From Mycobacteroides franklinii (GTDB lineage Bacteria > Actinomycetota > Actinomycetes > Mycobacteriales > Mycobacteriaceae), in NCBI RefSeq assembly GCF_002013895.1, contig NZ_MAFQ01000006.1, positions 310,001 to 374,000 of the forward strand: a stretch of DNA of 64,000 bases, read 5' to 3'. The notes below the pieces were generated by a model that was given only the letters and a program-made list of their open reading frames with translations, was not told where the DNA came from and made no database searches. Position 1 is the stretch's first letter; each line of letters starts with the position of its first letter. This document shows positions 8,241 to 16,729 of the stretch, one piece after another. The translations under genes and the position numbers were made by a program.

Positions 8241-9265
8241 CAAAACCTCACCCTCGGATCGATGAAGGCGACCACCACGTCGATGACAAAACTCATCACC
8301 GCGACGATGATCGCGATCACGGTGACGATGCCTTGCACCGCGACGAAGTCGCGCGCCGAAAGATAGTGCGCCAGCTGCGAGCCCAATCCGTTCCATTCGA
8401 AGGCCGTCTCGGTCAGCACGGCCCCGGCAAGCAGCATGGCGATCTGCATTCCCATCACCGTCACCACCGGGACCAACGAGTTGCGAAACGCGTGCCTTCC
8501 CACCACGACTCGCTCCGGCAGCCCACGGGCACGGGCCGCGTCCACGTACCCCGCGCGCAGCGTCTGCAGGAGGTTGACGCGTACCAGCCGCAGGAATACG
8601 CCTGCCGTCAACAGCCCCAGGGCCAGCACCGGCAACACCAGATGCTTGAGCGCGTCCACGAAGTATCCGCTGTTGCCGTACAACACGGTGTCCACCAACA
8701 GCAGATGAGTGCGGTGCGGCATGGCATTCAGCGCGATTTCGGTGCCGACGGTGCTACGCCCCGAGGCCGGCAGCCACCCGAGTTTCACCGAGAAGAACAA
8801 TTTGAGCAGAATCGCCACAAAGAACACCGGGGCGGCATAGAAGAACACCGCAGCCAGCCGCAGGAATACGTCGGTGAGCTTGTCACGATGCGTTGCGGCC
8901 AGACGTCCCAACGGAATCCCCACCAGAAGCGCCACCAGGATGGCGCCGACCGCAAGCTCCAAGGTCGCCGCACCGTTGACCACGATGATGTCGGTGATCG
9001 ATCGCTTGTCGGTCAGCGTGCGGCCGAAGTCGCCGCGCAGCACCCCGGTGAGGTACTCCCAATACTGGGTCCAGATCGGACGGTCGAAACCCGCCTCGGC
9101 CTTGCGTTTGGCGACCTCGGCGGGGGTCAGTCGACCACCGGCCTGGGCGGTGATGGGGTCGCCGATACCGCGCATGAGCACGAACACCAGCGTCATCAGG
9201 ATCCACGCCGTCGGGATGATGAGTGCCAGGCGCACCCCGAGATAGCGCAGCAGCGTGGTGCTCAT
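8240..9265 (-). CDS. dppB: Peptide ABC transporter permease, DppB type
   Basis: 341 residues with the N-terminal segment typical of DppB/OppB (YLGVRLALIIPTAWILMTLVFVLM). A long extracytoplasmic loop (about residues 30-100) is followed by five further hydrophobic segments. The EAA-like stretch DAARARGLPERVVV and the following RNSLVPVVTVMG are diagnostic of the family. The start overlaps the dppA stop by four bases. It pairs with DppC as a heterodimeric channel. Confidence 0.9.
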   Translation of the reverse strand: MSTTLLRYLGVRLALIIPTAWILMTLVFVLMRGIGDPITAQAGGRLTPAEVAKRKAEAGFDRPIWTQYWEYLTGVLRGDFGRTLTDKRSITDIIVVNGAATLELAVGAILVALLVGIPLGRLAATHRDKLTDVFLRLAAVFFYAAPVFFVAILLKLFFSVKLGWLPASGRSTVGTEIALNAMPHRTHLLLVDTVLYGNSGYFVDALKHLVLPVLALGLLTAGVFLRLVRVNLLQTLRAGYVDAARARGLPERVVVGRHAFRNSLVPVVTVMGMQIAMLLAGAVLTETAFEWNGLGSQLAHYLSARDFVAVQGIVTVIAIIVAVMSFVIDVVVAFIDPRVRF

Positions 9266-10872
9266 GCGGTGCCACCGGTCTTCTTCAGCGGGGTGAACTG
9301 AAACTTGAACGAGGGGCCGAGTTTGATGCCGTCGACGTTCTTCACCGACACCGCTATTTGTTTCCCGGTCAGCAGTGGCAGCGTCGAAATGTAGTCGCGC
9401 GCCATCAGATCCTGGATCTGCCCGATGATGCGCAGCCGCGTCGCGCGGTCCTGCTCGGTGGCTTCGGCGGTGATGAGTCGGGTGATGGTGCTGTTCTCGA
9501 AGTGGTTCACCAACATGTTGTCCGGCATGAAGAACGGTGTCAGATAGTTGTCCGGATCGGGGAAATCAGGGAACCAGCCGAACTGATAGACGGGGTACGA
9601 GTCCGATGACCGCCGCTCCTGGTAGGCAACCCATTCGGTGGACTGCAAGTCCACCTGGAATAGGCCGGACGACTCGAGCTGGCCTTTCACCGCCGCGTAC
9701 TCCTCCGATGAGTTACCACCGTAATGATCCGGGTTGTACTGCAGGTTCAGCTGAACGGGGACAGCCACATTGGCATCGGCCAGGAACTTTCGGGCCAGTT
9801 CACTATTGGGTTTGGCTCCATAGAGTGTCTTGAACGACTCCACGGCACCGGGCATCGAATCGGGCACCACCGAATAGGCAGGGGTGAAGGTGCCCTTGTA
9901 TATGTTGCGAGACAGCGCCTCACGATCCACCAACGACGCGACGGCCTTGCGGATCGCCAGCTTCTGCGCGTCCGTGCCGCCCGGCATGGTCTTGAGATTG
10001 AAGACGATGTATCTGAGTTCCCCACCTGGCCCCTCGTGCACGGCCAGACGCGGATTGACTCGCAGGGTCTCGATGTCGTTGGGCGACAGGCTCCGGTAGG
10101 CAACATCGATCGCACGGTTCTCGATGTCGATCTTCAGGTTCTCGCCACCGGTGTAGTACTTGATACCGATCAGCTCCCATTGCGGCTTACCCAGCCCGCC
10201 AACGTATGTGGGGTTCGCGCGCAGCCCAATCAGTTGGTTCTTGGAATGAGAGGTGATGGTGTACGGCCCCGCGAATGGTTCGGCGCGCGCGATGGTGTCA
10301 TCGTCCAACAAGCGGTCCGCGGGAAAGACCTCTTCATCGATGATGGGCCCGGCGTTGGTGGCCAGCACCTGGGGGAATGTCTGGTCGTTGGGCAGCTTGA
10401 GCCGAAAATCGACGGTGAGGTCGTCGGGCGTTTCGACGCGATCGAGGTTGGCCAACAGCGATTGCGGCCCGTTGGGGTCGTTGATCACACGCTCGCGGTC
10501 GTACGAGAACTTCACATCCGATGAGGTGAGTTTGTGTCCGTTGGCGAACACCAGACCGGGCTTGAGCATGCAGCTGTAGAGCGCGGGGTTTTTGAACCCA
10601 CACGATGCGGCCAGGTCCGGTTTGAGTTCACCGGTCCCGGGGGTGAAGTTCATCAGGAAGGGATAGACCTGGTTCTCGACGAGGAAGGACCCGTTGTCGT
10701 AGGCACCGGCCGGGTCAAGCGTGGAAACCCGGTCCGTGGTGCCCACCGTGAGGTATTCGCCGTCGGCGGCCCCGGGTGGCCGGCCTATCCCACATCCGGC
10801 GACGAGCAGCGCGGATGCCGCCACAGCGAGTTTGCGCCAGCGCGGTTCTCGGTCTTCACGCGAGCGGCCCAT
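9262..10872 (-). CDS. dppA: Peptide-binding lipoprotein of the ABC transporter, SBP family 5
   Basis: 536 residues from MGRSREDREPRW. A short signal sequence ends in the lipobox LLVAGC, so Cys27 would be lipidated and the protein held at the outer face of the membrane. The mature part is a family-5 solute-binding protein (YLTVGTTDRVSTLDPAGAYDN near the start, LRFKLPNDQ-like and YPVYQFGWFPDFPDPDNYL segments later). It captures peptides and delivers them to DppBC. It is the first gene of the four-gene operon, with a leaderless-type promoter directly before this ATG. That position rejects the start 16 codons upstream. Confidence 0.9.
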   Translation of the reverse strand: MGRSREDREPRWRKLAVAASALLVAGCGIGRPPGAADGEYLTVGTTDRVSTLDPAGAYDNGSFLVENQVYPFLMNFTPGTGELKPDLAASCGFKNPALYSCMLKPGLVFANGHKLTSSDVKFSYDRERVINDPNGPQSLLANLDRVETPDDLTVDFRLKLPNDQTFPQVLATNAGPIIDEEVFPADRLLDDDTIARAEPFAGPYTITSHSKNQLIGLRANPTYVGGLGKPQWELIGIKYYTGGENLKIDIENRAIDVAYRSLSPNDIETLRVNPRLAVHEGPGGELRYIVFNLKTMPGGTDAQKLAIRKAVASLVDREALSRNIYKGTFTPAYSVVPDSMPGAVESFKTLYGAKPNSELARKFLADANVAVPVQLNLQYNPDHYGGNSSEEYAAVKGQLESSGLFQVDLQSTEWVAYQERRSSDSYPVYQFGWFPDFPDPDNYLTPFFMPDNMLVNHFENSTITRLITAEATEQDRATRLRIIGQIQDLMARDYISTLPLLTGKQIAVSVKNVDGIKLGPSFKFQFTPLKKTGGTA

Positions 10873-10878
10873 CCGGAG

Positions 10879-10884
10879 AGTATG
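10879..10884 (-). promoter_or_regulatory. -10 hexamer of leaderless dppA
   Basis: CATACT on the minus strand, then six bases, then ATG at 10872. The same hexamer precedes both paralogous lipoprotein genes at 23890 and 25407. Confidence 0.45.
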
Positions 10885-11027
10885 GCAACACTTGTCCCAA
10901 CCCGCTGGGGTGCGATGCAATAGATGTCACAAGGCCAACCAAGCGAGCGTTAGGTAGGTTGGACGCGATGCCGTCGTCCGCACCAGCGCCTGACGGCTAC
11001 GACACCCGAGCCATATAAGGGACAAAG

Positions 11028-12008
11028 ATGAAGACTGCCGTCACCGGAGCCGCCGGCTTCATTGGTACCAACCTAGTCAATCTCCTGGTGGAGCACGGGC
11101 ACGAAGTCGTCGCCATCGACCGCGCGGTGCCCAGCGCACCGGAGACCCGCGACGCCGTGACCTGGGTGTCCGGTGACGTTCTCGATCTGACCTCCATGAC
11201 GAAGGCCCTCGAAGGTGTCGAGGTGGTTTACCACCTGGTGGCCGTCATCACCCTCAAGCACGAGGACGAGCTGTGCTGGCGCATCAATACCGAGGGCGCC
11301 CGCACAGTCGCGCAGGCCGCCCTCTCCGTCGGCGTGCGCCGCATGGTGCATTGCAGCTCGATCGACTCCTACTCCAACAGCGTGGCGACTCTCGATGAGA
11401 CCTCGCCGCGCTCGACGGGTGCCGACCTGCCTGTCTATCAGCGCTCCAAGTGGGGTGGCGAGGTAGCTGTGCGCGAGGTCATCGAGTCCGGCCTGGACGC
11501 CGTCATCGGCAACCCCACCGGTGTCTACGGCCCGGTTGATCTGGCCGCCCCCGCACCGCTGTCGCGCATCAACCAGCTGCTGTTCGACAGCGCCCGTGGG
11601 CGGCTACCGGCAATGGTCGCCAGCCAGTACGACCTGGTCGATGCTCGCGATGTCGCGCTCGGCCTGTACCTGGCGGGCGAGAAGGGACGCACCGGCGAGA
11701 ACTATCTGCTCGGCGGGCACATGGGCAGCCTGTTGCACGTGTGTCGTCTGGCCGCACAGCATGTCGGCAAGCGCGGTCCGCTGTTCGCGCTGCCCATGGG
11801 TCTGCTCAACGCCGCGATTCCGGTCATCGAACCGATCGGCAAGCTACTGAAGAACGATGCGCTGAGTCGCGCCGCATTCAACAAGCTGACCGTGTCACCC
11901 ACTGCGAACATCACCAAGGCACGCACCGAGCTGGGCTATGACCCGCGGTCCACCGAGACCACGGTCAACGAATTCGTAGACTTTCTCGTCAGCTCGGGCC
12001 GGCTCTAG
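11028..12008 (+). CDS. NAD-dependent epimerase/dehydratase (extended SDR)
   Basis: 326 residues. The glycine-rich motif TGAAGFIG lies at about 7-14, a DxxD region at VSGDVLDL, and the active site S...YxxxK is read as SSIDSYS and YQRSKWGGE. The fold is an extended short-chain dehydrogenase using NAD(P), related to 3-beta-hydroxysteroid dehydrogenase/isomerase-like and nucleotide-sugar epimerase-like enzymes. The substrate is unknown. A ribosome site (AAGGGACAAAG) precedes ATG. The stop overlaps the convergent SDR gene through a CTAG. Confidence 0.82.
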   Translation: MKTAVTGAAGFIGTNLVNLLVEHGHEVVAIDRAVPSAPETRDAVTWVSGDVLDLTSMTKALEGVEVVYHLVAVITLKHEDELCWRINTEGARTVAQAALSVGVRRMVHCSSIDSYSNSVATLDETSPRSTGADLPVYQRSKWGGEVAVREVIESGLDAVIGNPTGVYGPVDLAAPAPLSRINQLLFDSARGRLPAMVASQYDLVDARDVALGLYLAGEKGRTGENYLLGGHMGSLLHVCRLAAQHVGKRGPLFALPMGLLNAAIPVIEPIGKLLKNDALSRAAFNKLTVSPTANITKARTELGYDPRSTETTVNEFVDFLVSSGRL

Positions 12009-12895
12009 ATACCGACCATCGCGGCGCTGTCACTCCACAGCTCGTCGGCAGCCTTTTCGTCCCGCGCCAGAGGCGCGGGATCCGGAAAGGTCAGCTGTCC
12101 CTTCACCAGTGACGCGTACAGGCGGCCGGCGGGCGGTTTCACCGCACCAATCGACAAATCCGCCAACGCCTTTCCCGCGGTTTCGATTCGGCCGGGATAG
12201 AACGCGGGTCGCACCGTCGAGACCAGGCGCAGGATCGGCCGGAATGCCCCGGTGATCACGCGCCCCGACAGCGACGCTCCTGCCAGGTTGGTCCCCAGGG
12301 TCAGGCCGGGGTTGTAGGCCACCACGTCGATCCGCCGGCGCGCGACCTCATCCGACGCGGCGAAGGATTGCGCGGTCAACAGATTGCACAGCTTTGACGA
12401 CGCATAGGCCCGAAGTCCTGCGGAGTGTCCGCCCGTCTCGGGGTGGGCAAGCAACGCCGGGTCCAGCGAGCGTGGCGCGAACGGGATGATCGCCGGGTCA
12501 TGGGTGTCGCTCGTGGTGATCACCAGACGACCTCCGTCGGCAAGGCTGGGCAGGAGCAGCCGCGCCATAAGGTAATGCGCCAGGTGGTTGACCGCGAAGG
12601 TCGTCTCGAAACCATCGACGGTCCGATGGTTGGTGTCGCGGAACTGGATTCCCGCATTGAGTACCAACACATCAATAGGAACGTTGCCAAGCTCCCGCTT
12701 GGTCTCCTCCGCGAACTCCCTGACGCTGTCCAACGAGGCCAGGTCCAGCGGCAGCACCTGGGCGCCGGGGACATCTCGACCAGCTCCTCGCGCACCCACG
12801 ATCAGGCGCGTATTGGGGCGTTCAGCAAGGAGTTTGGCGGCATACGCGCCAAGTCCGGCGGTTGCACCGGTCATGACGATGGTGGATTCGGTCAC
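12005..12895 (-). CDS. Short-chain dehydrogenase/reductase, retinol-dehydrogenase-like
   Basis: 296 residues starting at GTG, with GGAAGG five to six bases upstream. Cofactor motif TGATAGLG is at 9-16, the NAG motif is read as VLNAGIQF, and the catalytic Tyr and Lys are in AYASSKLCNL. The length and late hydrophobic segment resemble the retinol dehydrogenase/protochlorophyllide reductase branch often labelled simply SDR in mycobacteria. It is divergent from a MarR regulator across 72 bp containing a palindrome, so MarR probably regulates it. Confidence 0.82.
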   Translation of the reverse strand: MTESTIVMTGATAGLGAYAAKLLAERPNTRLIVGARGAGRDVPGAQVLPLDLASLDSVREFAEETKRELGNVPIDVLVLNAGIQFRDTNHRTVDGFETTFAVNHLAHYLMARLLLPSLADGGRLVITTSDTHDPAIIPFAPRSLDPALLAHPETGGHSAGLRAYASSKLCNLLTAQSFAASDEVARRRIDVVAYNPGLTLGTNLAGASLSGRVITGAFRPILRLVSTVRPAFYPGRIETAGKALADLSIGAVKPPAGRLYASLVKGQLTFPDPAPLARDEKAADELWSDSAAMVGI

Positions 12896-12942
12896 GATAA
12901 CCTTCCGCGAGGTTTAGGATGGTGGGTAACGTACCAACAGTA

Positions 12943-12962
12943 ATATTATCAATTGTTAAGAT
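12943..12962. promoter_or_regulatory. AT-rich palindrome, candidate MarR operator
   Basis: An imperfect 20-bp inverted repeat centred on CAATTG, with core TTATCAATTGTTAA (12 of 14 symmetric positions). It sits between the divergent SDR and marR genes and ends six bases before the marR start. Size and position suit a MarR dimer. Binding is inferred. Confidence 0.5.
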
Positions 12963-12967
12963 TGGCT

Positions 12968-13435
12968 ATGTCAAGCACAACAGCACGAGAACTACTCTTC
13001 ACCCTGCTCAAGGTGTCGAAGGCGGCCACGCAATGGACCAAGTCGAACATCCCCACCAATGGCGGCATGACCGTGCCGCGTGCGGCGGTGCTTGTCGGCC
13101 TGTCCACCCGCACCGAGCCCGCCGGAATGAGCGAGCTCGGCGAATATCTCGGCATGTCCCCGCGGAACATGACGGTGCTGATTGACGGCCTGGAGAAGGA
13201 AAACCTGGTCCGCAGGGTGCCCCATGAACGGGACCGAAGGATTACCTGCGTCGAAATCACGGACGCAGGAAAGGAAATCACCAAGGTGGAGCTCGGCCCC
13301 TCGGAGCTGGTGTCTGCCGCGCTTTTCGACGACCTCCCTGCCAGGGAACAGGCCGAGCTCCTACGTCTACTCACCAAGGTGGCAGAATCCTTGCGCGCAC
13401 GCGGGATTGACATACCGCATTACCGCGGTAGTTGA
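12968..13435 (+). CDS. MarR-family transcriptional regulator
   Basis: 155 residues from MSSTTARELLF. It has a winged helix-turn-helix: MSELGEYLGMSPRNMTVLID is the recognition region, and HERDRRITCVEITDAGKE is the wing with the family's D-x-R signature. A TTG five codons upstream is possible, but it would lie inside the palindrome at 12943-12962. It is divergent from the SDR gene, and the AraC regulator gene follows 55 bp downstream, so three genes may share one circuit. The ligand is unknown. Confidence 0.85.
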   Translation: MSSTTARELLFTLLKVSKAATQWTKSNIPTNGGMTVPRAAVLVGLSTRTEPAGMSELGEYLGMSPRNMTVLIDGLEKENLVRRVPHERDRRITCVEITDAGKEITKVELGPSELVSAALFDDLPAREQAELLRLLTKVAESLRARGIDIPHYRGS

Positions 13436-13454
13436 AACTGGCAATAATCTATAC

Positions 13455-13489
13455 CAAGATCACCTCTCGAATCTTGATTCAGGAGGTGA
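13455..13489 (+). promoter_or_regulatory. Two competing hairpins before the araC-type gene, one covering its Shine-Dalgarno
   Basis: CAAGAT (13455-13460) can pair with ATCTTG (13471-13476). Alternatively, TCACCTC (13460-13466) can pair with GAGGTGA (13483-13489), which contains the ribosome site AGGAGG. The two pairings share a base and the anti-Shine-Dalgarno lies in the loop of the first. They could therefore act as a translational switch. This is a hypothesis from sequence only. Confidence 0.3.
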
Positions 13490-13490
13490 C

Positions 13491-14504
13491 GTGGAGCTGC
13501 TGTCCATCCCGCCGCATTGGGGTGCCCTGGCGACGGAATTGGCGCAGCGGCAAGGCATGGACGCGGCCAAAATGCTGATGGATGCGCAGGTTTCGCCACG
13601 GTTCCTTGCTGGTGAACCCGTGGCGATCAGCCCCGAACAGGTTCGCGTCGTTACCTGCGAAGTTCTGGCCCGTACGGGTGACCTGTCCTTCGGCACCAGC
13701 CCGGCGCCCGTCCCACCCGAGACCCTGCAGGTCCTGATGTTCAGCCTCGCGACGTCGGAGACCACCGGTGCGGCTTTTGCCCGCTGGGCGGCGTTCCGCG
13801 ACGCGATGCCCTTGGTACCGAGCATGACGGCGGTCAGATCTGGTGACTTCGCCACCGTGGCACTGGAGGCCTCAACGCTCACGTTGCCCGACGCCACGTT
13901 CACGGTGTGGGCTCTGGCCCTCGTCGTCCGCATCTGGAGTTGGTTGACCATGCGGTCGATCCGGGTGGAGCGAATTCTTCTCCCCCAGGCACGGCCGGAC
14001 GGGCGGGCGGATCACAGCAACGTGTTCAAGGCGCCGATCGAGTTCGGTAATGACTCGGCCGCGATAATTCTGGACGCCAAGCTCCTCGATGTTCCGATTC
14101 TTCGCACCGAAGAGGAGATCACCTCCCTTTTGGAACGCCCGGAGCAGATCTGGTTCGACGTGCACGGCTATCACCAGCAGTTGCCCAACCGTGTGGAAAG
14201 AATCATCGGATCAAGCATTGGGCAGGGGATTCCCTCCGTGAGCGATATCGCGAGTGCACTGAACATGGCACCGTCGGCGCTCCAGCGTTCGCTTCGCAGC
14301 GAGTTCGGCACCTCCATCCGGCAGATCCGGGACTCGACGCTGCATGCGGAGGCCATCAGAAGTCTTGCCGGCGGATCGGAATCGCTCAATGACCTATCGC
14401 TTCGTCTCGGCTTTTCGGAGTTGAGCGCATTCACTCGCGCCTTCCGGCGGTGGACGGGCGCAACGCCGGCTCAATATCGAGACAGCGCACGTTCGGTCAA
14501 GTAA
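13491..14504 (+). CDS. AraC-family transcriptional regulator
   Basis: 337 residues from a GTG with AGGAGG at 13481-13486. The N-terminal part (about residues 15-200) resembles the arabinose-binding-like/OruR-type domain of actinobacterial AraC proteins. The C-terminal AraC domain is clear: SVSDIASALNMAPSALQRSL as first HTH and LSLRLGFSELSAFTRAFRRW as second, ending GATPAQYRDS. It follows marR on the same strand. Targets are unknown; the next gene on the same strand, starting 75 bp on, is a candidate. Confidence 0.85.
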   Translation: MELLSIPPHWGALATELAQRQGMDAAKMLMDAQVSPRFLAGEPVAISPEQVRVVTCEVLARTGDLSFGTSPAPVPPETLQVLMFSLATSETTGAAFARWAAFRDAMPLVPSMTAVRSGDFATVALEASTLTLPDATFTVWALALVVRIWSWLTMRSIRVERILLPQARPDGRADHSNVFKAPIEFGNDSAAIILDAKLLDVPILRTEEEITSLLERPEQIWFDVHGYHQQLPNRVERIIGSSIGQGIPSVSDIASALNMAPSALQRSLRSEFGTSIRQIRDSTLHAEAIRSLAGGSESLNDLSLRLGFSELSAFTRAFRRWTGATPAQYRDSARSVK

Positions 14505-14578
14505 TTCGCCCAATTCGGTCATCGCACGTTCACCCTCAATCACATAGCCTCGGGCCAACAACACCTGAGGGGGGAAGT

Positions 14579-15106
14579 TTGCTATCGGCTGAACGGCGCT
14601 TTCAGTTCCCCCGCAGCCTCGAGGAAATCTCTTCTGTAGCCGACTTTGAGCTGCCCTCAGCGGACGACATAGAACCGGGTAATCACGCACCCCGCGTCTT
14701 CGCCGACACAGCTCGTCGACTCGATGCGCTCGCCGTCGGCGATACATTCACCACACAGATCGGAATCGCCGGTCTGATGACGCCGATCGAATGGGTGATC
14801 GTCGAAATAACCCACACGGCAAGACTTCTCGCCGCCCGCCGGGGTCGCTACCAGGTTGCGTCGCACAGACTGCAGGGCGCCAGCGCCACCGTCGTGCTCA
14901 ACGTCTACGAAAAGGCGTCTTCGGTCGTCGCGGAGCTTTTCGTGCTGATCGACGAAGTTATCTTGACCGGGGAACTTCAGCGGTCCTTCATGACGGCGCT
15001 CGAGGGCATGATCGACACACAAGTGGAGCTCATCAAGGCGGGCTTCCCGCGACTGCGGGACGTGGTGGTCGACGAGAAGTACCCGCCGCAGGGGACCGAC
15101 CGCTAG
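14579..15106 (+). CDS. Conserved hypothetical protein, possibly SRPBCC-like
   Basis: About 175 residues. I chose the TTG at 14579 (LLSAERRFQFPRS) because a strong purine run, GAGGGGGGAAG, lies immediately upstream; no ATG or GTG is suitably placed. The sequence alternates short strands with a long C-terminal helix (LQRSFMTALEGMIDTQVELI), which could be a helix-grip START/SRPBCC fold, but no motif proves it. There is no signal peptide or membrane segment. It follows the AraC gene on the same strand and its stop overlaps convergent purF. The unusual start keeps the 5' end uncertain. Confidence 0.6.
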   Translation: MLSAERRFQFPRSLEEISSVADFELPSADDIEPGNHAPRVFADTARRLDALAVGDTFTTQIGIAGLMTPIEWVIVEITHTARLLAARRGRYQVASHRLQGASATVVLNVYEKASSVVAELFVLIDEVILTGELQRSFMTALEGMIDTQVELIKAGFPRLRDVVVDEKYPPQGTDR

Positions 15107-16617
15107 CGCGTCTGGACGGATTCGGAACTGTCGCTGGAGGTCTCCCGGACGGTGGCCGCAAGCATGTTTTCGACGACATTCTTGCCGAGCGCCGCTTCCT
15201 TGGGCAGCTCGATCGGGTAGTTGCCGTCAAAGCACGCGCAGCACAACCTCGACCGGGGTTCCGTGGTGGCCGCCACCATTCCTTCCGCCGAGATATAGCC
15301 AAGGCTGTCGGCACCGATCGCGGTACGCACACCGTCGAGCATCTCGTCGTCGGACTCCACCGCGTTGGCGATAAGTTCTGCGGGAGAAGCAAAGTCGATG
15401 CCGTAGAAGCATGGCCAGCGCACCGGTGGCGAAGCGATGCGCACGTGCACCTCGGCCGCCCCGGCCTCGCGCAGCATCCGCACCAACGCGCGCTGGGTAT
15501 TGCCACGGACGATCGAATCGTCCACCACCACGAGGCGCTTGCCACGGATGACCTCACGAAGAGGGTTGAGTTTCAAGCGGATACCGAGCTGACGGATGGT
15601 CTGTGACGGCTGAATGAAGGTGCGGCCCACGTAGGCGTTCTTCATCAGTCCCTGTCCGTACGGGATGCCCGAGCCCTGTGCGTACCCGACGGCGGCCGGG
15701 ATGCCGGACTCGGGAACACCGATCACCAGGTCGGCATCCACCGAATGTTCGGCGGCAAGCCGGCGACCGATCTCCACGCGGGTGGAATGCACGGAGCGCC
15801 CGTCCAGCATGCTGTCGGGCCGGGCCAGGTACACATACTCGAAGACGCAGGTCTTGGGAGTGGCATTGGCGAACCGGCTGGAGCGCACCCCGTCGGCGTC
15901 GATGGCAAGCAACTCGCCGGGCTCGATATCCCGAACGAACGAGGCACCCACGATGTCCAGGGCCGCGGTCTCCGAGGCGACTACCCAACCGGTGTCGAGA
16001 CGGCCCAGGCACAACGGCCGTACCCCGTGCGGATCGCGTGCCGCGTAGAGCGTGTTCTCATCGGCGAAAACCAAGCAAAAGGCGCCGCGAACGGTGGGCA
16101 GCAGCGCCATCGCGGCCTGCTCGATGGTGGCGTCGGCAGCGCCGTGCGCCAACAACGCGCCCATGATGTCCGAATCGGTGGTGGCCATGCCCGGGGCCTT
16201 CGAGTTGATCAAACCGGCGTCGCGCGCACGCTCGGTGAGCTCGGCGGTGTTGACCAGGTTCCCGTTGTGTCCCAACGCGATTCCGGTACCGGCAGCGGTC
16301 GTCCGGAATACCGGCTGGGCGTTCTCCCAGGTGACCGAGCCGGTGGTGGAGTAGCGGCAGTGCCCGACAGCCACGTGCCCCCGCATGGCCGCCAGAGTCT
16401 GCTCGTCGAAAACCTGGCTGACCAGGCCTAAATCCTTGAACACCACGATCTGCGAGCCATCTGCGACGGCAATGCCCGCGGCTTCCTGGCCACGATGCTG
16501 CAGCGCGTACAGGCCGTAATAGGTGAGTTTTGCTACCTCTTCGCCGGGCGCCCAGACTCCGAACACACCACATTCTTCGCGAGGGTCATTTTCCAGCTCG
16601 ATCGGCTGTGCGGTCAC
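15103..16617 (-). CDS. purF: Amidophosphoribosyltransferase (first step of purine synthesis)
   Basis: 504 residues from GTG. It converts PRPP and glutamine to phosphoribosylamine. A short propeptide precedes nucleophile Cys16 in REECGVFGVW, as in the B. subtilis-type enzyme. The glutaminase domain has HRGQEAAGIAV and HNGNLVN, and the PRPP-binding loop is VVVDDSIVRGNT. The expected Fe-S ligands are present (KTCVFEY, WPCFYGID, LCCACFDGNYP). A TAGACT at 16665-16670 gives a leader of about 40 bases, unlike the leaderless pur genes. In M. tuberculosis purM follows; here the downstream neighbour is a convergent unrelated gene. Confidence 0.96.
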   Translation of the reverse strand: MTAQPIELENDPREECGVFGVWAPGEEVAKLTYYGLYALQHRGQEAAGIAVADGSQIVVFKDLGLVSQVFDEQTLAAMRGHVAVGHCRYSTTGSVTWENAQPVFRTTAAGTGIALGHNGNLVNTAELTERARDAGLINSKAPGMATTDSDIMGALLAHGAADATIEQAAMALLPTVRGAFCLVFADENTLYAARDPHGVRPLCLGRLDTGWVVASETAALDIVGASFVRDIEPGELLAIDADGVRSSRFANATPKTCVFEYVYLARPDSMLDGRSVHSTRVEIGRRLAAEHSVDADLVIGVPESGIPAAVGYAQGSGIPYGQGLMKNAYVGRTFIQPSQTIRQLGIRLKLNPLREVIRGKRLVVVDDSIVRGNTQRALVRMLREAGAAEVHVRIASPPVRWPCFYGIDFASPAELIANAVESDDEMLDGVRTAIGADSLGYISAEGMVAATTEPRSRLCCACFDGNYPIELPKEAALGKNVVENMLAATVRETSSDSSESVQTR

Positions 16618-16664
16618 GGTGCGGCTCCCTGGCTGCGTCCTGCGTGGGCTTGGGTGACTGCTCC

Positions 16665-16670
16665 AGTCTA
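16665..16670 (-). promoter_or_regulatory. Probable -10 hexamer of purF
   Basis: TAGACT on the minus strand, about 48 bases before the purF GTG. A weak -35 (TTCCAC) lies 18 bases further upstream. Confidence 0.35.
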
Positions 16671-16716
16671 CGGGGAAGGTTGCTGATCGTGGAATCGGCC
16701 GGGCCGGTCGCATCGG

Positions 16717-16722
16717 TACCAT
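16717..16722 (+). promoter_or_regulatory. -10 hexamer of leaderless DoxX-like gene
   Basis: TACCAT, then seven bases, then GTG at 16730. Confidence 0.45.
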
Positions 16723-16729
16723 CACAAAA

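Noticed and set aside
16618..16729. A purine riboswitch or regulator site before purF
   Set aside because: The 112-bp region has simple back-to-back promoters; no conserved riboswitch core was found, and actinobacteria are not known to use PurR here.
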